Source of the DNA: ZCTH02-B3 sp036563895
Lineage (GTDB): Bacteria; Bacillota; Bacilli; Paenibacillales; Paenibacillaceae
Length of the DNA stretch: 15,972 bases
Reading direction: 5' to 3'
Assembly (NCBI GenBank): GCA_036563895.1
Contig: DATCLN010000062.1
Location: forward strand, 1-15,972
Part shown: piece after piece, positions 13,772 to 15,972 of the stretch
How positions within the stretch are numbered: the stretch's first letter is position 1
Layout of the letters: every line of letters starts with the position of its first letter
Position numbers and translations under genes: made by a program
The notes under the pieces: generated by a model
What the model saw: the letters and a program-made list of their open reading frames with translations, nothing else
What the model was told of the DNA's origin: nothing
Databases searched by the model: none

Positions 13772-13840
13772 GGGGTTCCCTCCGTCATGACTCTTCCGTC
13801 CCGAAGCGGTGGAAACGTCAACATTCGTCGAAACACGGGC

Positions 13841-13869
13841 ATTATAGTCTTTTCCCCCGGTTCCGGCAA
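13841..13869 (-). promoter_or_regulatory. SigA-type promoter for ktrB
   Basis: On the minus strand TTGCCG (13864-13869), 17 bp and a perfect TATAAT (13841-13846). The start would be near 13834, leaving a leader of about 60 nt before the GTG. Confidence 0.65.
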
Positions 13870-13990
13870 CTGCCGGCTTTAGCGAAAGCGGACGGAATTC
13901 GGTCGGGTTTGGCCGCTCCGGGGGATGAGACCGGATGTGCCGGCGGGTTGCCGCATTTTTCTTTCAATATCTTGGACGCGCATGCCGGTT

Positions 13991-14050
13991 CCGGAAACCG
14001 GAAGTTTCCCGGACCGGATGCCGGGCGGCTCTGGAAGCCGGAAACCGGAA
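13991..14050. repeat. 13-bp direct repeat upstream of the CPBP gene
   Basis: CCGGAAACCGGAA occurs exactly at 13991-14003 and 14038-14050, with 47 bp between the starts. The first copy is part of an inverted repeat (CCGGTT, 5 bp, AACCGG). The repeat ends 47 bp before the TTG start at 14098, so it may be an operator or promoter-related element. Confidence 0.5.
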
Positions 14051-14097
14051 TGTGGTAATTTGGTAACTGAAATCGCCGAAGAAAAGGAGCAACCGTC

Positions 14098-15801
14098 TTG
14101 ACGCACCGACGACAAGCAAGGGTGGACGGGGTCTTGCGGGCAGGCGCTTTGGCCGGTCTGCTGCTTTTTCTGCTCATTCAAGTATTCCCGTTCATCCGGG
14201 AATTCGCGAAGGAACCGTTCCAGGTGCTGACCCGCGGGGAAATCCGCCAGCGCGCGGAAGCGCTGGCCGCCGAGCGGTTCGGCGTAGACCCCGGGCGGAT
14301 CGTTTCGCTTGACGTGACCTACCTGACCGACAGCCCGACCGTCGGATACTTTTCCAAGCACGAGCTGTTGGATGAATACGAAAAAGCGTGGTACGCCGAA
14401 TTTCCAACCGACACCTATCGGGCGGATCTGCTGCTGGACGACGGTTCCCGGCTGCTGCTTTCCTTCCATATGGAATCGGGAAACCTGGTCGCGTGGGAAC
14501 ATGCGGCGGCGGAACGTACGGACGATTTCCCTGCGTCCGTCCGTCCGGAAGATGCGCTGTCCTGGGCGGCGAAATGGGGCATCCGGCCCGGCGAATGGAC
14601 GCCGGCCTTCTCATCCGGCGGCCAAGCGAAAAGCGAGTTGGTGTTTCGCCATCGCGGTTCGCCGGTGGGGGAAGCCGGCCTGCTGCTTGCGGTGCGGCCT
14701 CCGGCACCCGGGGATGCGGAAGGGGATTTTTTCGGCGGCAAAATTGCCTACCATTACGAGCTGCCGGAGGCGTTCGCCGCCGAAGTGCAGCGCCAGGAGG
14801 AACTGGCCGAACGTTGGGCGACGTTTGGCAGTTTCCTGCCGCAAAGCGTGATGCTGCTCCTGGCCATCGTGTTCGCCGCCGTGTACGGCAAATATTCCTC
14901 CTTCCGCCGGGGGCTGTTTCTGGCTTCGTTTGCGTTTCTCGCGTATTCCATCGTCATAGCCAACATGTGGCCCGGATTTGGGGCGGAGCTTTTGGCCGAC
15001 GGCCTCCCGGTGGACGATCTGGTCATCTTTTTCACGGTGTTTGTCAGCATCCTGGTTGCGCTGGGCGTCGCCGTGATGACCTATTTCGGCGCGGTGGCCG
15101 GCGACGGCCTGTGGAACCGGATGGAACCGGGCAGCCGCCTTTGGCCCCGGTGGCGGGAAGCGGACTACGGCGAGCACGTGTACGATGCCATGAAACGGGG
15201 ATACCTTGTCGCGTTCATTCTGCTCGGCCTCCAGTCGTGCATTTTTCTCGTGCTGGAGAAGGGAATTGGCTCCTTCGTCACGACGGACGTCACCCATTCG
15301 ACCTATAACATGTTCTATCCCTGGCTGTTCCCGCTGCTCGGCTGGTGGGCGGCCGTTACCGAGGAAATCCAGGCCCGCTTTTTCGGCATCGGCATCATGC
15401 GCCTTTGGCTGATCGGGCTGGCCGCGTTTCTGCTCCGGGGCGCGCCGTCCGCCCGGACCGCCGCCGTCCTCACCTGGCTGGCGATGATCCCGCCCAATCT
15501 GGTGTGGGCGTTCGGCCATGTGGGCTACTCGATCTACCCCGTTTATTCCCGGCTGATCGAGCTGGTCCTGCTCGGCTTCGTGATCGGCGGGTTCATGCTT
15601 CGCTACGGGCTCATGACCGTCATTTTCGCCCACGCGGCGCTGGATGGCATCCTGATCGGCCTGCAGCTGCTTACGGACGGGATGCCCGGCGATGAATGGG
15701 CAGCGGTGATCTCCATGGCGTCGCCGGCGCTGGTCGGCTGGGCGATCTTCCGCCTGCACCGCCGCCGGCTGCGCCGCAAGGCCGGAAGCGCCTTTGCGTG
15801 A
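14098..15801 (+). CDS. CPBP-family intramembrane metalloprotease with a large N-terminal ectodomain
   Basis: The 567-residue membrane protein has a C-terminal CPBP (CAAX protease / bacteriocin-processing, Abi) domain. Motif 1 is EEIQARFFG (Glu422, Glu423, Arg427), motif 2 is WAFGHVGYS (His474) and motif 3 is AHAALDG (His512, Asp516), so the metal ligands and catalytic Glu are intact. One TM helix (11-32) is followed by about 215 hydrophilic residues, presumably outside the cell. Further helices lie at about 249-265, 272-290, 306-330, 367-385 and then the protease core. The ectodomain appears to hold two related units (about 47-135 and 149-225), each opening with a helix ending in FGVDPG or WGIRPG, reminiscent of PepSY domains. 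The start is TTG at 14098 with AAAGGAG 8-9 nt upstream. The substrate is unknown. It appears to be monocistronic. Confidence 0.85.
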   Translation: MTHRRQARVDGVLRAGALAGLLLFLLIQVFPFIREFAKEPFQVLTRGEIRQRAEALAAERFGVDPGRIVSLDVTYLTDSPTVGYFSKHELLDEYEKAWYAEFPTDTYRADLLLDDGSRLLLSFHMESGNLVAWEHAAAERTDDFPASVRPEDALSWAAKWGIRPGEWTPAFSSGGQAKSELVFRHRGSPVGEAGLLLAVRPPAPGDAEGDFFGGKIAYHYELPEAFAAEVQRQEELAERWATFGSFLPQSVMLLLAIVFAAVYGKYSSFRRGLFLASFAFLAYSIVIANMWPGFGAELLADGLPVDDLVIFFTVFVSILVALGVAVMTYFGAVAGDGLWNRMEPGSRLWPRWREADYGEHVYDAMKRGYLVAFILLGLQSCIFLVLEKGIGSFVTTDVTHSTYNMFYPWLFPLLGWWAAVTEEIQARFFGIGIMRLWLIGLAAFLLRGAPSARTAAVLTWLAMIPPNLVWAFGHVGYSIYPVYSRLIELVLLGFVIGGFMLRYGLMTVIFAHAALDGILIGLQLLTDGMPGDEWAAVISMASPALVGWAIFRLHRRRLRRKAGSAFA

Positions 15802-15870
15802 GTCGCGCGGGGCGGACCGGACCGCCGCGGGAATCGAGTAGAAGGGGGCGGCTAGCCCCCGTCCTCTCAC

Positions 15871-15902
15871 ACCACCTGGCATGCGGGTCCGCACCAGGCG
15901 GT
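15871..15902 (-). ncRNA. Group II intron domain V hairpin
   Basis: The lower helix ACCGCCTGG (15894-15902, minus strand) pairs with CCAGGTGGT (15871-15879), with one G-U pair. The upper helix TGCG/CGCA has a GACC loop, and there is a 2-nt bulge (TG) between the helices on the 3' side. The ACCGCC segment contains a CGC triad, as in the Oceanobacillus iheyensis IIC intron, whereas other classes usually have AGC. Confidence 0.65.
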
Positions 15903-15911
15903 TCCGAAGAG

Positions 15912-15972
15912 TTAACGAAATGCCAAGCAACATTCAAGCATGCTGACCAGCCCTTGCGCCTGAAAATATCGG
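15912..15972 (-). CDS. Group II intron reverse transcriptase/maturase, last 19 codons
   Basis: The frame is open from the right edge to TAA at 15912-15914 and encodes RYFQAQGLVSMLECCLAFR. The pattern aromatic-x-x-x-Gly-Leu-Val-Ser-Met/Leu near the C-terminus is typical of LtrA-like maturases. The domain V and VI RNA hairpins follow directly downstream, which is the main support. Almost all of the gene is outside the window. Confidence 0.6.
   Translation of the reverse strand, partial: RYFQAQGLVSMLECCLAFR

Larger units (their letters stand above)
13772..14097. other. 326-bp divergent intergenic region between ktrB and the CPBP gene
   Basis: No gene or RNA gene is supported here. The left part holds the ktrB promoter. 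From 13985 it is rich in CCGG motifs: CCGGTT and AACCGG arms (13985-13990, 13996-14001) and an exact 13-bp direct repeat CCGGAAACCGGAA at 13991-14003 and 14038-14050. At 14053-14067 GGTAA occurs twice in close succession. No clear SigA promoter for the rightward gene is visible. A short CGGC/GCCG hairpin followed by ATTTTTCTTT (about 13950-13973) is too weak to call a terminator. Confidence 0.6.
15833..15972 (-). mobile_element. 3' end of a group II intron (probably IIC), rest beyond the right edge
   Basis: Reading on the minus strand: the C-terminal codons of a reverse transcriptase, a domain V-like hairpin (15871-15902), the linker TGTGAGAGGAC, a short domain VI-like hairpin (GGGGGC-TAGCC-GCCCCC, 15844-15860) and TTCTACTCGAT. 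The order RT stop, domain V, GTGTGAGAGG, domain VI, CTACTC is the usual 3' end of bacterial group II introns. I place the 3' splice boundary near 15833 (an AT end, fitting the AY rule), within a few bases. The intron lies 31 bp beyond the CPBP stop, on the opposite strand. Its 5' part and its integrity cannot be seen. Confidence 0.75.

Noticed and set aside
12374..13882. 502-codon open frame opposite ktrB, and similar antisense frames at 4050-5561 and 14611-15933
   Set aside because: The translations are Gln/Arg/Asp/His-rich, with no domains or ribosome sites, and mirror real genes.
13950..13973. Hairpin plus ATTTTTCTTT as a plus-strand terminator
   Set aside because: The stem is only 4 bp and no plus-strand gene ends upstream of it; ktrB and the CPBP gene diverge here.
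15811..15826. GGCGG-ACCGGA-CCGCC hairpin as the CPBP gene terminator
   Set aside because: The stem is short and no T tract follows on the plus strand. It is mentioned only for its position beside the intron boundary.
1..15972. Defence system, CRISPR array, prophage, toxin-antitoxin pair, tRNA or rRNA
   Set aside because: Scanning both strands by eye found no repeat-spacer pattern, phage or toxin gene pair, or cloverleaf. Apart from the intron at the right edge, the genes are housekeeping or regulatory.

Overview
The window is GC-rich chromosomal DNA from a spore-forming, low-G+C-lineage bacterium (Firmicutes) that is itself GC-rich. A Paenibacillaceae-type genome (Paenibacillus, Cohnella, Thermobacillus) is the best fit. 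This is inferred from a CotSA-like spore-coat glycosyltransferase, a Bacillus-type sdhCAB operon with a five-helix di-heme cytochrome b558, a KtrB/KtrD-type K+ channel subunit, a PHP-type histidinol phosphatase, frequent GTG/TTG starts and strong Shine-Dalgarno sequences. Because the codons are so GC-rich, long open frames lie antisense to most genes; these are not annotated.

Layout, left to right. Positions 1-1671 (minus): the start of an unrecognised basic protein that runs off the left edge, preceded by cotSA. Positions 1788-3976 (plus): psd (phosphatidylserine decarboxylase), then a fold-type-I aminotransferase with its own extended -10 promoter overlapping the psd stop codon. A large bidirectional hairpin at 4048-4107 separates these from the minus-strand pair cheX (CheY-P phosphatase) and a short-chain dehydrogenase (4107-5378). 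A 248-bp divergent control region with three GTCCCA-core sites and good promoters follows. From it, plus-strand lysR-1 is translationally coupled (ATGA overlap) to a histidinol-phosphatase gene. An HxlR-family regulator (7596-7949) converges on the sdhCAB operon (8079-11291, minus) across a hairpin terminator. A second LysR gene (11454-12377) is divergent from sdhC and shares a 162-bp control region with it. It converges on a ktrB/ktrD-type gene (12428-13771, minus). After a 326-bp non-coding stretch comes a large CPBP (CAAX/Abi-type) membrane protease with a two-part ectodomain (14098-15801, plus). The right edge holds the 3' end of a group II intron on the minus strand: the last 19 codons of its reverse transcriptase, a domain V-like hairpin with a CGC triad, and a domain VI-like hairpin.

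Functionally this is mostly housekeeping: phospholipid synthesis, amino-acid metabolism, TCA cycle/respiratory complex II, K+ uptake and chemotaxis adaptation. Three local transcription regulators probably act on their neighbours. I found no defence island, CRISPR array, prophage, secondary-metabolite cluster, tRNA or rRNA. The least ordinary items are the group II intron end, the CPBP protease with a duplicated PepSY-like ectodomain, and the two LysR control regions. I see no convincing new multi-gene system.
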